NCBI GenBank assembly: GCA_964573725.1
Contig: CAZNLJ010000018.1
Span: 42,925 to 106,924, forward strand
DNA length: 64,000 nt
From: UBA6168 sp964573725
GTDB taxonomy: Bacteria; Bacteroidota; Bacteroidia; Chitinophagales; Saprospiraceae
Direction: 5' to 3'
In this document: in pieces, positions 1 to 8,587 of the stretch
Position numbering within the stretch: the first letter of the stretch is position 1
How the letters are laid out: the number at the start of each line of letters is the position of its first letter
Notes under the pieces: generated by a model
Told to the model about the DNA's origin: nothing
Database searches by the model: none
The model's input: the letters and a program-made list of their open reading frames with translations, nothing else
Translations under genes and position numbers: made by a program

Positions 1-295
1 CAATCGAAGCGATCCGGCCGGTCCGCCGGACCGTCGAACCCTCCCGGATGTTGTCACCCGGACCCATCAGAACCACCCCGACATTGTCCTCCTCCAGGTT
101 GAGGACCACCGCCTTGACGCCGGTCTCAAATTCCACCAATTCGCCCGCCTGGGCGTTGTTCAAACCGTAGACACGGGCAATTCCGTCACCCACCTGGAGA
201 ACGGTTCCCACCTCCTCCAATTCTGTGGCCGTGTTGAAACCCGAAAGCTGTTGCTTCAGGATCGCGGATATTTCATCGGGTTTGACGTCAATCAT
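1..295 (-). CDS. atpA: ATP synthase F1 subunit alpha, N-terminal part (cut by window edge)
   Basis: Only the first 98 codons lie in the window; the rest continues beyond base 1. Reading the minus strand from the ATG at 295 gives MIDVKPDEISAILKQQL and then the beta-barrel crown motif with VGDGIARVYGLNNAQAGELV, typical of F1 alpha. Alpha alternates with beta in the catalytic hexamer on the cytoplasmic side of the inner membrane. It is the last visible gene of the order atpB-atpE-atpF-atpH-atpA, the usual Bacteroidota arrangement. atpG, atpD and atpC are not visible. Confidence 0.95.
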   Translation of the reverse strand, partial: MIDVKPDEISAILKQQLSGFNTATELEEVGTVLQVGDGIARVYGLNNAQAGELVEFETGVKAVVLNLEEDNVGVVLMGPGDNIREGSTVRRTGRIASI

Positions 296-386
296 GAGCT
301 GTAGGATTTGTTGCCGGTTGAAGTGATCGGGTACCCTCGGTACCGCTTCCGTCAGGAAGCGCTACCCGCAGGCTGCCGCATCGGCT

Positions 387-956
387 TCACTGGGCTATGA
401 CTTGCGAAATGTATAGGTTGTCTTTGAACTCTTTTCTCAATAGGGCCAGCTTGTGCTGGATACTGGCATCGTACAGCCGGTCGTCCAACTCGATGACGAA
501 CCCGCCGATCAGTTCCGAATCCACTTCCACCGACAATTCCACCGTGGCACTCGTGACCGGACTGGCCTGCAGGATGTCCCGGATCTGACCGACTACCGCC
601 GGATCCAGGTCGGAAGCCGTCCTTACCCGGACACTCGTGATTCCCTTGTGCCGCTTGTACTGCTCCTCGAATGAGGTGGCGATGTCCAGGATGTGCGCTT
701 CCCGACCCTTCCGGAAAAGGATGTCCAGGAAGGCTACCGTCAAATCGTCGAACTTGTCCCGGAACAAGGCGTGGACAATCTGCTGCTTCTTATCCGCCTT
801 CACCACCGGACTTTTCAACATCAGCATGAAATCCCGGCTCCGGGATGCGGCACGCAACACCTCGATGTCCGCCAGGACACGCTCCAAGTTTCCCCGCTCG
901 ATCGACAGGTCGATCAGCGATTTGGCATACCGGCTGGCTATTCTTTGTACTCCCAT
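387..956 (-). CDS. atpH: ATP synthase F1 subunit delta
   Basis: This 189-residue protein is the stator subunit joining the top of the alpha/beta hexamer to the b-subunit stalk. The N-terminus RIASRYAKSLIDL is the standard family opening, and the C-terminal part (ELIGGFVIELDDRLYDASI) matches the usual GG.. D..idaSi signature. I chose the ATG at 956 because family members start just before this motif. An in-frame ATG at 1010 adds 18 residues and has an AGGAG at good spacing, so the longer form cannot be excluded. It lies between atpF and atpA in the ATP synthase operon. Confidence 0.93.
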   Translation of the reverse strand: MGVQRIASRYAKSLIDLSIERGNLERVLADIEVLRAASRSRDFMLMLKSPVVKADKKQQIVHALFRDKFDDLTVAFLDILFRKGREAHILDIATSFEEQYKRHKGITSVRVRTASDLDPAVVGQIRDILQASPVTSATVELSVEVDSELIGGFVIELDDRLYDASIQHKLALLRKEFKDNLYISQVIAQ

Positions 957-1087
957 GGTGCTTTTCGTGGTGGAGGTCCTCTCCTTCCGACCAGGCTGTA
1001 TTCCCGACATCGACCGCTCCTGTGTCGGTCGACCGGCGACGGGTCATGCGCCTGACCGGTCCTGTGGACCATAACCGGATGAAGGCC

Positions 1088-1600
1088 TCAGTTGAATTTG
1101 ATGTCTTTGACCAGGTCCTTGACGTACTGCTCCTGCTCCGCATTTCCCTGTAGCTGGCGACGCAGGAGTTTCTCCGAAATCTCCAATGCCATGGTCCCGA
1201 CCTGGTTCTTCAAGTCGATGACCGCCGCCATCTTCTGATGCTCGATCTGCTCCTTGGCACTCGCCACGATCTTCTGTGCCTCCAGCTTCGCTTTTTCCCG
1301 CGATTCCGCAACCAGGGCATCCCCGGCATCCTTGGCCTCCTTCAGGATTTTCGCACGCTCTTCCCTGGCCTGGATGAGCAGCTGCTCGTTCTCCGCCTTC
1401 AGGTTGCTCATCTCCTGCCGGACCCGCTTGGCTTCATCCAGGGAATGCTGGATGTCCGTCTCCCGCTTTTTCAAGGCTTCCGCAATCGGACGAAAGGCGA
1501 ATTTGCCGATGACGAACCAAAACAACAGGAATATCACCGTGGTCCAAAACAACAGACCGAAATCGGGTTTGATGACAGAAAAATCAGCCAGAAATATCAT
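1088..1600 (-). CDS. atpF: ATP synthase F0 subunit b
   Basis: The 170-residue protein has one N-terminal membrane helix (about residues 14-36, LLFWTTVIFLLFWFVIGKFA) followed by a long charged helix rich in K, E, R and A. This is the peripheral stalk architecture of subunit b. It anchors delta to the membrane and prevents co-rotation of the F1 head. Its length is normal for the family. It lies between atpE and atpH in the minus-strand operon. Confidence 0.95.
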   Translation of the reverse strand: MIFLADFSVIKPDFGLLFWTTVIFLLFWFVIGKFAFRPIAEALKKRETDIQHSLDEAKRVRQEMSNLKAENEQLLIQAREERAKILKEAKDAGDALVAESREKAKLEAQKIVASAKEQIEHQKMAAVIDLKNQVGTMALEISEKLLRRQLQGNAEQEQYVKDLVKDIKFN

Positions 1601-1721
1601 GATGGTGAATTGTTTTGCTTGTATTGAAGTGTCGGGGCTACATACCCGGCCAGGATTCCTGGAAGGACAGGCCCGGAGACCAACCGTCCCGTAGCCTGCC
1701 TTTCCGCTTCCCGTAATGGAA

Positions 1722-1934
1722 TTACGGGTTGTTGCTCAGGAATGCCACCACGATCGCGATCAGTGCGGCACCTTCCACCAGGGCCGCCATCAGGATCATG
1801 TTGGAACGAATGTCTCCGATGGCCTCCGGTTGACGGGCGATGGCTTCCATCGCCTTACCACCGATCTGTCCGATGCCGATGGCGGCGCCGATGACGGCCA
1901 AACCCATTCCGATTGCGGTAATTGAACCAAACAT
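1722..1934 (-). CDS. atpE: ATP synthase F0 subunit c
   Basis: This 70-residue two-helix proteolipid forms the rotor ring. The cytoplasmic loop ARQPEA (about residues 33-38) and the ion-binding Glu54 in ALVEGAAL of the second helix are visible. The residue after the carboxylate is Gly rather than Ser or Thr, which fits a proton-coupled ring better than a sodium-coupled one (inference). It is separated from atpF by about 120 nt and from atpB by about 80 nt. Confidence 0.96.
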   Translation of the reverse strand: MFGSITAIGMGLAVIGAAIGIGQIGGKAMEAIARQPEAIGDIRSNMILMAALVEGAALIAIVVAFLSNNP

Positions 1935-2012
1935 AAGGATACTATTTACAGTGTTAAGATATCAATTCTTCCCGCCCCCACCTGCACCGGCCGCAAAGCC
2001 GGACCGGTCCTT

Positions 2013-3263
2013 TCAATGGTGGCTCTCCTCGGTGGCCGCACCGATGTAGGAGGCGGTCAATATGGTGAAGACGAATGCCTGTATGAAGGCGACCAATAAT
2101 TCGATCGACATCATGAAAATCGTCAACACCGTCGATCCCACCGCCGTCCCGTAACTGGCGCCGGCCGATTCCCCGGATTTGCCGAACAGGAATATCAAAC
2201 CGACGAATATCACGATGACCATGTGACCCGCTGTTATGTTCGCAAACAAACGTAACATCAATGTCAGCGGCTTGATGAACACCCCCAGGACCTCCACAGG
2301 CGTCAGTACCGTCTTCACCCAGGCGGGAACCCCCGGCATCCATAACACGTGCTCCCAATAATTCCGGTTGCCGCTCAGGTTCACCACCAAAAAGGTAATC
2401 ACCGCCAGAACCATCGTCACCCCCAGGTTGCCCGTCACATTGCTACCGCCGAGAAACGGTACCTGGCCGAACAGGTTCAAACCCAGGATGAAAAAGAACA
2501 AGGACATCAGGAAAGGCAGGTAAGTCTCCCACTTGTGCCCGATGAACGGCTTGGCCACCTCGTCCTGGATGAACAGGAATATCGGCTCTATAAAGGACTG
2601 TATGCCTTTCGGCGCCTGTCCGTCCCGGTCGCGGTATGCCTTCGCTACCGACAAGAACATCCAACCGAACAGTACCAGGATCACCAACATGCTCACCACG
2701 TTCTTGGTCAGCGAAAAATCGTAGAAACTGGTGATGCCGCCGCCGAACAATCCGCCGTCCGCCGTACTCCGCGCTTCTGTCGCCCATAGACGGTCGCCGT
2801 AACAAATGTGCGGAACCTCCACCGTCTTGCCGGCCGCGTTCTCCAGCTTCAGGAAATGCGGATGATGACCCACCGCCACCGTTCCCGCCGGAAATGCCGG
2901 ATCCGACACGCGCCGGACCATACCCTCCACCAGGACGTACCGATCGACCGCCGTATGCCCGTTCCCATGCGCATCCGCATGGAAAGCACCGGAGGAAAAA
3001 ATCGACCATCCCGCCGCCGGAGCGTACAGGAAGCAGGGCAAGGGTAAGGTGAAAGGACCGATGCTGTAGATGTTCTGGTCGGAAATGTGATGGAAAGCCG
3101 TACCGCCCGGATTGAAAGGACCATGCTCCGGTTCCCCGCATCCGCCGGTCTCCCCGTGTGCCGCCTCGCCGGCTTGCGTCGGGTGCTCCGGAGCGTGTTC
3201 CTGCGCCCGCAGGGGAACAGTCAGGAATACCAGGAATGTTAGGCCAAGAAGGTAGCTGCGCAT
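2013..3263 (-). CDS. atpB: ATP synthase F0 subunit a with long N-terminal periplasmic extension
   Basis: This 416-residue protein is much longer than the roughly 270 residues of E. coli subunit a. The C-terminal half has the hydrophobic helices and the essential Arg in LMLRLFANITAGHMV, which faces the c-ring carboxylate. The first 20 or so residues look like a cleavable signal peptide (MRSYLLGLTFLVFLTVPLRA) and are followed by about 160 His/Gly-rich residues before the first core helix. Such extensions are, as I recall, usual in Bacteroidota AtpB. I placed the start at the ATG at 3263; an ATG at 3293 would add ten residues. It heads the operon and is preceded by a TACCTTTG promoter element. 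Confidence 0.93.
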   Translation of the reverse strand: MRSYLLGLTFLVFLTVPLRAQEHAPEHPTQAGEAAHGETGGCGEPEHGPFNPGGTAFHHISDQNIYSIGPFTLPLPCFLYAPAAGWSIFSSGAFHADAHGNGHTAVDRYVLVEGMVRRVSDPAFPAGTVAVGHHPHFLKLENAAGKTVEVPHICYGDRLWATEARSTADGGLFGGGITSFYDFSLTKNVVSMLVILVLFGWMFLSVAKAYRDRDGQAPKGIQSFIEPIFLFIQDEVAKPFIGHKWETYLPFLMSLFFFILGLNLFGQVPFLGGSNVTGNLGVTMVLAVITFLVVNLSGNRNYWEHVLWMPGVPAWVKTVLTPVEVLGVFIKPLTLMLRLFANITAGHMVIVIFVGLIFLFGKSGESAGASYGTAVGSTVLTIFMMSIELLVAFIQAFVFTILTASYIGAATEESHH

Positions 3264-3307
3264 CCTTGTATATTTTTTTGGATTGTCTGGCATTTTGAAA
3301 AGCCGCG

Positions 3308-3315
3308 CAAAGGTA
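3308..3315 (-). promoter_or_regulatory. -7 element (TACCTTTG) for the ATP synthase operon
   Basis: Read on the minus strand this is TACCTTTG, a perfect match to the Bacteroidota -7 consensus TAnnTTTG. It lies about 45 nt upstream of the atpB start at 3263. No clean TTTG was found at -33; the corresponding place holds TTTACG. Transcription would start at about 3301-3304. Confidence 0.6.
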
Positions 3316-3355
3316 GGTATTCCAATCTTTAATTCGTAAAGCGAATCGTACTTTT

Positions 3356-4069
3356 TTATCGCCCGGCACCCGTCCCCGACACCTGCTCCCATTCCTCCAT
3401 GCTTCCCGTCGGCGTAGGCTCCGACACATTCCGCCCCAAGATCGCCGTGAATTCCCGACGGGATATCGCCCGCGCTCCCAAACTCGCCAGGTGCGCTGTC
3501 TCCTGCTGGCAATCCACCAACCAGAATCCCAGCCGGTCCAACTTCCGGACCAAATGGATGAAACCGTACTTGGAGGCATTGCTCACCCGCGTGAACATCG
3601 ACTCCCCGAAAAAACACCGACCCTGCACAATACCGTACAATCCGCCTACCAAGGCCCCCCCCTCCCATACCTCCACCGAATGGGCATGCCCCAATCGGTG
3701 CAGTTCCTCATACGCCGCCCGCATCTCCTCCGTAATCCAGGTACGCCATGGTCCCAGCTCACTCCGCTGGCATCCTTCGATCACCGCCCCGAACGCCCGA
3801 TCCATCGTCACCGTGAACTTCCTCTGGTTGAAATAGGGCCGCATGCTGCGCGAAACCCGCAGCTCGGAAGGATACAGCACGAACCGTGGATCCGGCGACC
3901 ACCACAGGATCGGACTCCCATGGTTGTACCAAGGGAATACGCCCTGCCGGTAAGCCAGCAACAAGCGCTCCGGCGACAGGTCTCCGCCCGCCGCCAACAG
4001 CCCCTTGCCGTCAGCCTTCTCCACCGGCGGAAATGTCAGGTGGTTCTTGGATAATATGTATATCGGCAT
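3356..4069 (-). CDS. aat: Leucyl/phenylalanyl-tRNA-protein transferase
   Basis: The 237-residue enzyme transfers Leu or Phe from aminoacyl-tRNA to N-terminal Lys or Arg of proteins, creating an N-degron. Family hallmarks are GLLAAGGDLSPERLLLAYRQG, FPWYN, ILWWSPDPRFVL, the central HSVEVWEGGALVGGLYG and FFGESMF. The start is the ATG at 4069; the codon just before it, TTG at 4072, is a less likely start. The gene lies 27 nt downstream of clpS on the same strand, so writer and reader of the N-degron are probably co-transcribed. Confidence 0.95.
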   Translation of the reverse strand: MPIYILSKNHLTFPPVEKADGKGLLAAGGDLSPERLLLAYRQGVFPWYNHGSPILWWSPDPRFVLYPSELRVSRSMRPYFNQRKFTVTMDRAFGAVIEGCQRSELGPWRTWITEEMRAAYEELHRLGHAHSVEVWEGGALVGGLYGIVQGRCFFGESMFTRVSNASKYGFIHLVRKLDRLGFWLVDCQQETAHLASLGARAISRREFTAILGRNVSEPTPTGSMEEWEQVSGTGAGR

Positions 4070-4096
4070 CAACCGTTCGATTTCTCCCCCCCGGCC

Positions 4097-4408
4097 CTAA
4101 TCCTTCCCGCCCTCGATCACCGCCGACAAGCCCCGCTCCACCAGGGCGTCCTTCTTCGGCCGGAGTTCCCGCAACGGCGCAGTCATGACCGTCGCCTTCC
4201 CCTTCGTGTGGATGATCAGCGACAATTGCTCCGCCTGCTCCGCCGAATGCCCCAACACTTCCGTGAAACACTGGATGACCCACTCGAACGTGTTGTGGTC
4301 GTCGTTGTACACGACCAGGAAGGCCATGCGGCCCGAGGAGCGGTCGTCCTTCACTTCCTCCGCTTCCAACACATCGATGTCCTCTTCTCTGAATGGTTTT
4401 CCTGACAT
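4097..4408 (-). CDS. clpS: ATP-dependent Clp protease adaptor ClpS
   Basis: This 103-residue adaptor binds bulky N-terminal residues and delivers proteins to the ClpA or ClpC unfoldase. The binding-pocket signature YNDDHNTFEWVI (about residues 34-45) and the later LIIHTKGKATV are diagnostic. A variable acidic N-terminal tail precedes the fold. The ATG at 4408 gives the usual length; a 29-residue upstream extension in frame is unlike the family. It is the first gene of clpS-aat. Confidence 0.95.
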   Translation of the reverse strand: MSGKPFREEDIDVLEAEEVKDDRSSGRMAFLVVYNDDHNTFEWVIQCFTEVLGHSAEQAEQLSLIIHTKGKATVMTAPLRELRPKKDALVERGLSAVIEGGKD

Positions 4409-4492
4409 GATTCGAAGGCCTGTTTGGTCTGCTTTTGGGCCGGCGGCCGCATGCGATGCCCGCCGCCGATTCCACAAATGCCTGCACAAGGG

Positions 4493-4525
4493 CAAAAATC
4501 TGAATTTTTAGCCACATCACAAAAA
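4493..4525 (-). promoter_or_regulatory. Candidate promoter for clpS-aat
   Basis: On the minus strand TTTTTG (4525-4520) is followed after 19 nt by GATTTTTG (4500-4493). This matches the -33/-7 pattern except for G in place of the first T of TAnnTTTG. It sits about 85 nt upstream of clpS and back to back with the EamA promoter. Confidence 0.45.
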
Positions 4526-4563
4526 CAGCCGACCCATGAATCGATGCACCGGTCGAGCCGCCG

Positions 4564-4593
4564 TTGCGTATCCGGTAAAGCGGCATATCTTTG
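4564..4593 (+). promoter_or_regulatory. Promoter TTG-N19-TATCTTTG for the EamA gene
   Basis: TTG at 4564-4566 and TATCTTTG at 4586-4593 are spaced by 19 nt and match the Bacteroidota vegetative promoter pattern. The predicted transcription start is about 70 nt upstream of the ATG at 4665. Confidence 0.6.
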
Positions 4594-4664
4594 CGCCGGT
4601 TCTTTTCGAGGGCCTATCCCGACCTGTTCCGGCACCCCCTCCTGTCCATCCGATTCCGACTGTC

Positions 4665-5549
4665 ATGAACGACCTGCGCAAGGCCTATCTGCAACTCCAC
4701 CTCGCGGTGTTCCTCTGGGGATTCACCGCCGTCCTCGGGGATACCATCCAACTGCCCGCCCTGGCGCTGGTCTGGTGGCGGGTACTGCTGACCAGCCTCA
4801 GCCTCCTGTTCATTGGCCGCATCGGTTCTTCGCTCCGGGGAATGCCCCGCACCAATATCCTGCGCTTCGCACTCGTGGGCGCCCTGACCGGACTGCACTG
4901 GCTCACTTTCTTCGGTGCCGTCAAACTGTCGAACGCCTCCGTAACCTTGGTCTGCATGTCCACCGGCGCCTTGTTCACAGCCTTGCTGGAGCCGCTCCTC
5001 CTGCGAACACCGGTGAAGTGGATGGAAGTCCTCCTCGGCCTTACCGTCATTCCCGGTATGGCACTCGTCGTCGGCAGCGTGAAGGTCTCCATGTACGACG
5101 GTATCCTCGTGGGACTGCTCTCCGCCGTCCTGATGGGCGCCTTTAATGTCCTCAACAAGAAATGGATCCAGCAGGGCGACCCCTTCTCCATCACGTTCAT
5201 CGAAATGGTCAGCGCCTGCCTGCTGCTCGGCGTCATCCTCGTCCCCTACCACTGGCTCGCTCCCGCCGCTCCTTTCTGGCCCTCCTGGCAGGATGCCTGG
5301 CAATTGCTCTTCCTCTCCCTCGCCTGCACGACCCTGACCTGGTACCTGGCGCTGCGCGCACTCCGGCACCTGACCGCCTTCGCCGCCACCCTGACCGTCA
5401 ACCTGGAACCTGTCTACGGTATTTTTTTCGCCTGGGTGATCCTTCGGGAAAACAAGGAACTGAACGCCGGCTTCTACGCCGGGGTCCTCCTGATCATCGG
5501 CGCCGTGGGTTGCTATCCCTTCCTCCGGGACAGGTTCTCCACCTCCTGA
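4665..5549 (+). CDS. EamA-family (DMT) transporter
   Basis: The 294-residue protein has about ten hydrophobic helices arranged as two EamA repeats. The N-terminal LHLAVFLWGFTAVLGD and the second-half GAFNVLNKKWIQQGDP and LEPVYGIFFAWVILRENKEL are typical drug/metabolite transporter motifs. Members export amino acids, nucleotides or other metabolites; the substrate cannot be told from sequence. The ATG at 4665 was chosen over an upstream ATG at 4536 because the hydrophobic core starts shortly after it and the promoter lies between them. Its stop codon abuts that of the convergent radical SAM gene. Confidence 0.85.
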   Translation: MNDLRKAYLQLHLAVFLWGFTAVLGDTIQLPALALVWWRVLLTSLSLLFIGRIGSSLRGMPRTNILRFALVGALTGLHWLTFFGAVKLSNASVTLVCMSTGALFTALLEPLLLRTPVKWMEVLLGLTVIPGMALVVGSVKVSMYDGILVGLLSAVLMGAFNVLNKKWIQQGDPFSITFIEMVSACLLLGVILVPYHWLAPAAPFWPSWQDAWQLLFLSLACTTLTWYLALRALRHLTAFAATLTVNLEPVYGIFFAWVILRENKELNAGFYAGVLLIIGAVGCYPFLRDRFSTS

Positions 5550-6578
5550 TCATTCGGCCCATACCCGACAACCCTCCGTACAATTCGTGCAGATGTCTAT
5601 CTGGTCCCGGCCCGCCAACAACCGACGCCGGAACCGACGGTATTCCTCCCCCTGCCATATCCGCCGGAATTCCGTCTCCCGCAGGTCTCCCATCCGATGC
5701 CGGGCATCCTTGTCGAAACAACATGGGACCACCCGCCCGTCCCAGGTGATGACACAGGCATGCCACAATTTCCAACAATGGTTCAGCAACCGGTTCTTGA
5801 CCCGCCAACTGCCGTCGGCCTGCCGCACATACCGCGCATATCGCTCGTCCGTAGGTATCAAAGGGTTGCCGCCCACGTAGTCGTATACCTGCGCCGTCTT
5901 CAAACGGACCTCGTCCACACCGACTTCCTCCGCCAACCGGTATATGTCCGGTATCTGGTGCTCGTTCGGCCGCACCACCAGGAACTGGAACAGGATGTGC
6001 GGCGTCCGCGACCCCAACCGCCGCTTCCATTTCACGACGTTCCGGGCCCCCTGCAGCACCACATCCAGCTTGCCCGCCTTCCGGTACTGCTCGTACGTCT
6101 CCTGCGTCGTGCCGTCCACGGATATGATCAACCGGTCCAACCCGGATTCCACCGTCCGTCGCGCACGCTCGTCGTTCAGGAAGTGCCCGTTCGTGGACGT
6201 TATCGTGTACAATCCCTTCGCATGCGCATAGGAAACCATGTCCAGGAAACCCGGATGGATGTAGGGCTCCCCCTGGAAATAAAAGATGAGATAAATCAAG
6301 TCCCGGTGCAGGCTGTCCACCGTCCTCCGAAAAAAATCCTCCTGCACATTGCCGGTCGGCCGGCTGAACGCCCGCAATCCGCTGGGACACTCCGGACAAC
6401 GAAGGTTGCAGGCGGTCGTCGGCTCCAGGGAGATGGTGATTGGCATCCCCCATTGCACCGGCCGCCCCGTCAGTCGGGTCAATTGGTACGAAGACAATAC
6501 CTTGGCGGCATTCCAAATCCGCCTGGCTGTCAGTTTTCCCAGGAATCGGAGCGTGTCGTGCAGGTGTATTCGCGGCAT
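5550..6578 (-). CDS. Radical SAM/SPASM domain protein
   Basis: This 342-residue protein has the radical SAM cluster motif CNLRCPEC (Cys57, Cys61, Cys64) and the downstream GEPYIHP and ISVDG strands of the TIM barrel. The C-terminus has a Cys-rich SPASM-type region (CWKLWHACVITWDGRVVPCC, then CTNCTEGC) that should bind auxiliary iron-sulfur clusters. Such enzymes modify peptides or proteins, or act as anaerobic sulfatase maturases. No peptide substrate gene or sulfatase is visible nearby, so the substrate is unknown. The start at ATG 6578 is preferred; a GTG at 6632 would add 18 residues. Confidence 0.85.
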   Translation of the reverse strand: MPRIHLHDTLRFLGKLTARRIWNAAKVLSSYQLTRLTGRPVQWGMPITISLEPTTACNLRCPECPSGLRAFSRPTGNVQEDFFRRTVDSLHRDLIYLIFYFQGEPYIHPGFLDMVSYAHAKGLYTITSTNGHFLNDERARRTVESGLDRLIISVDGTTQETYEQYRKAGKLDVVLQGARNVVKWKRRLGSRTPHILFQFLVVRPNEHQIPDIYRLAEEVGVDEVRLKTAQVYDYVGGNPLIPTDERYARYVRQADGSWRVKNRLLNHCWKLWHACVITWDGRVVPCCFDKDARHRMGDLRETEFRRIWQGEEYRRFRRRLLAGRDQIDICTNCTEGCRVWAE

Positions 6579-6704
6579 ACGGGTCGGCGCTTTTGTTCGC
6601 ACCAAATTAGGGGTTTCGACCGATTCCGGCACCGCCTATCTCTTTCTTTCGTATCCCGCCCGCTTATTTCCCCGCCCGCGGACCTCCGCCTCGTCGCTAA
6701 AAAA

Positions 6705-6712
6705 TAAATTTG
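6705..6712 (+). promoter_or_regulatory. Candidate -7 element TAAATTTG
   Basis: TAAATTTG matches TAnnTTTG and lies about 48 nt upstream of the ATG at 6760. No TTG is seen at the expected -33. A second TTTG at 6733-6736 could instead make this sequence the -33 of a promoter closer to the gene. Confidence 0.4.
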
Positions 6713-6759
6713 TTTTCACCGATTTCTGCGTTCTTTGTACGCTAAATAGCAGCTTCCCT

Positions 6760-7251
6760 ATGATCAACGAACAAACCATCGACCAGGTCCTCGAACGCAT
6801 GGAGGACCAATCCCTCGACCTGGAACAAATGGCCGTGGATTTCGCCGCCCGGCAACCCGCGCTCTATGCCATGCTCACCCTCGATAACGAGGGCGCCCTG
6901 ACGGACGATGAAGCGGATTTCATGGTCTACCTCGCCCTGGTCATCCATGAGGCGGTCCGGCAACAGGACGGTTCCCTCCCCCCCATGGTCGCGGGTGAGG
7001 AAATCGCCGCCGCGGAGGAAGCCAATTGGCAGCTGTTGGACGAAACCGATGCGGGAAAACCCTTCGAGGAACGACTCGATGCCTTTTTCGAGGACTATCC
7101 GGAGGAAGACCTCCTCGCTTTCATCGAGGATGCCCTCCAGGAGGAAGTGGACGATGAGGATGGGAATCCCCTGCACCTGACCGCCGAGGGCGTGGAACCC
7201 ATGTTCATCTTGCTCAAGACGACCATCGATGTCCTGACCCGGCCCCGCTGA
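6760..7251 (+). CDS. Uncharacterised acidic protein
   Basis: This 163-residue protein is very rich in Asp and Glu and has no signal peptide or membrane segment, so it should be cytoplasmic. It looks helical, with acidic runs such as EEIAAAEEANWQLLDE and FEDYPEEDLLAFIEDALQEE. I do not recognise a family. The ATG at 6760 follows the promoter candidate; the longer upstream frame overlaps the radical SAM gene region and is not supported. It converges on the coiled-coil gene at 7267, and an inverted repeat (TGACGC/GCGTCA, 7249-7280) spans the two ends. Confidence 0.75.
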   Translation: MINEQTIDQVLERMEDQSLDLEQMAVDFAARQPALYAMLTLDNEGALTDDEADFMVYLALVIHEAVRQQDGSLPPMVAGEEIAAAEEANWQLLDETDAGKPFEERLDAFFEDYPEEDLLAFIEDALQEEVDDEDGNPLHLTAEGVEPMFILLKTTIDVLTRPR

Positions 7252-7266
7252 CGCACTTCGTATTCC

Positions 7267-8250
7267 TTACCGGAGCGTCAACACGGACATGCCGGCCAGA
7301 TATCCCTTGTTGTAGATTTCCACCCGGTACTCCCCGGATAGGAAGGATGGGTTCGCAGGTGCCCACAGCATGCACAACTCGTGCTGCTTGTTGTTGTATG
7401 CCAATGATTCCATCCGCGTGAATCTGATTTTTTGCCCCGACCGGCGGTCCGTGAAAAATCCCGAACCCATGTCCTCCATCGCCAGGGTCTCCCCGACCGG
7501 ATTGATGACGCGGACATGAAACTGCTCCATTCCGGCCCGGACCACCTCGTTGTCCATGGTCGTGAAACAGACCAGCAATTGATCCACGTCCCCGGCGTCG
7601 GATTCTTCCTTGACCTGCCCGTTGGACCGGATGCGTTGCCCTGTCGCCGTCACCGCCTTCATCTTGATGATTGCCGCCAAGCCCAATTGCTTACTCATCT
7701 GTTCCTGCTCTCCCAACAACCGCATCTGCTGTTCCATGATCGATTGCCGGACCGCCAATGCCTCCGACAGGCTGTCCCTGTTGTCCTGCAACCGCCGGTC
7801 CCGCTCCGTCAGGCGCTTGTTGCTGGCTTCCAATTCGGTGACCTGCTCCAGGTAGGCGTTGACCTGCTCCTTCAGCCGCGTCACTTCCTCCTTCGCCCGC
7901 ACCAACCGGCGCTTGTCCTGCATCAGGGTTCGGATGGTCTCTTCCTGCCGACTCATCTCCACTTGTTGCTCCGCAACTTTCTTCCGCAATTCGTCACGCT
8001 CCACCTGCTGTACCTGCTTCGCCGCCTCCACCGCATGGTACCTGGCTTCCAATTCCTGACGCAACCGCTCGGTCTCGTCCAACGCGGCGTTGACCTCCGC
8101 AATCATGCGGTCTTGTCCGCTCCGCTTGTACGCCTGGATCACAATCGTCATCATCAACAGGGTGCCGATCAGCCCATAGGCGATTCCCGTTCCTTGTTTC
8201 CTTTTCTTCCCCTCCGGTTGTAGGGGCGTTTTGTTGTCGTTCTCAGCCAT
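7267..8250 (-). CDS. Membrane-anchored coiled-coil protein of unknown function
   Basis: The 327-residue protein has a short basic cytoplasmic N-terminus, one membrane helix (about residues 22-40, GIAYGLIGTLLMMTIVIQAY), a coiled coil of about 150 residues rich in E, Q, R and K, and a C-terminal beta-rich domain of about 130 residues. The layout suggests an inner-membrane protein with its coiled coil and globular domain in the periplasm. The C-terminal part (VRVINPVGETLAMEDMGSG, YRVEIYNKGYLAG) resembles adhesive or sandwich folds seen in Bacteroidota hypothetical proteins. No function can be assigned. Confidence 0.75.
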   Translation of the reverse strand: MAENDNKTPLQPEGKKRKQGTGIAYGLIGTLLMMTIVIQAYKRSGQDRMIAEVNAALDETERLRQELEARYHAVEAAKQVQQVERDELRKKVAEQQVEMSRQEETIRTLMQDKRRLVRAKEEVTRLKEQVNAYLEQVTELEASNKRLTERDRRLQDNRDSLSEALAVRQSIMEQQMRLLGEQEQMSKQLGLAAIIKMKAVTATGQRIRSNGQVKEESDAGDVDQLLVCFTTMDNEVVRAGMEQFHVRVINPVGETLAMEDMGSGFFTDRRSGQKIRFTRMESLAYNNKQHELCMLWAPANPSFLSGEYRVEIYNKGYLAGMSVLTLR

Positions 8251-8587
8251 AGTGCTTGCTTTTTTGTTTTACCTTGTTGCTTTGCCTTTTTTTGTCGCCG
8301 AACCTGCGCCTTTCCTACCCGACATCCCCGCCCGACTACCGCTTCCATGGGGTTCTGTCGCCGATCCACTGCGTTTGGGAACACCACTTTTACACCTCCG
8401 GATTCTCCTGGCTCCGAAAGAATCGTATTCCTCCCTATTGGGTCGCCGCACCACCGATGGGTGCCGTTCAAGATGCGAACAGGGAATGCAACACTGGAAT
8501 CCGACTTGTAAATCAATTGTTGAGAGCGTGGGGGCGGTAGGTTGCCTTCGGTGCAAGGCGACAAGTCGAAAGTAGCCCGCCGGGAGA

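Noticed and set aside
3263..3668. In-frame extension of atpB to 3668
   Set aside because: It runs through aat on the same strand; the signal peptide starts at 3263.
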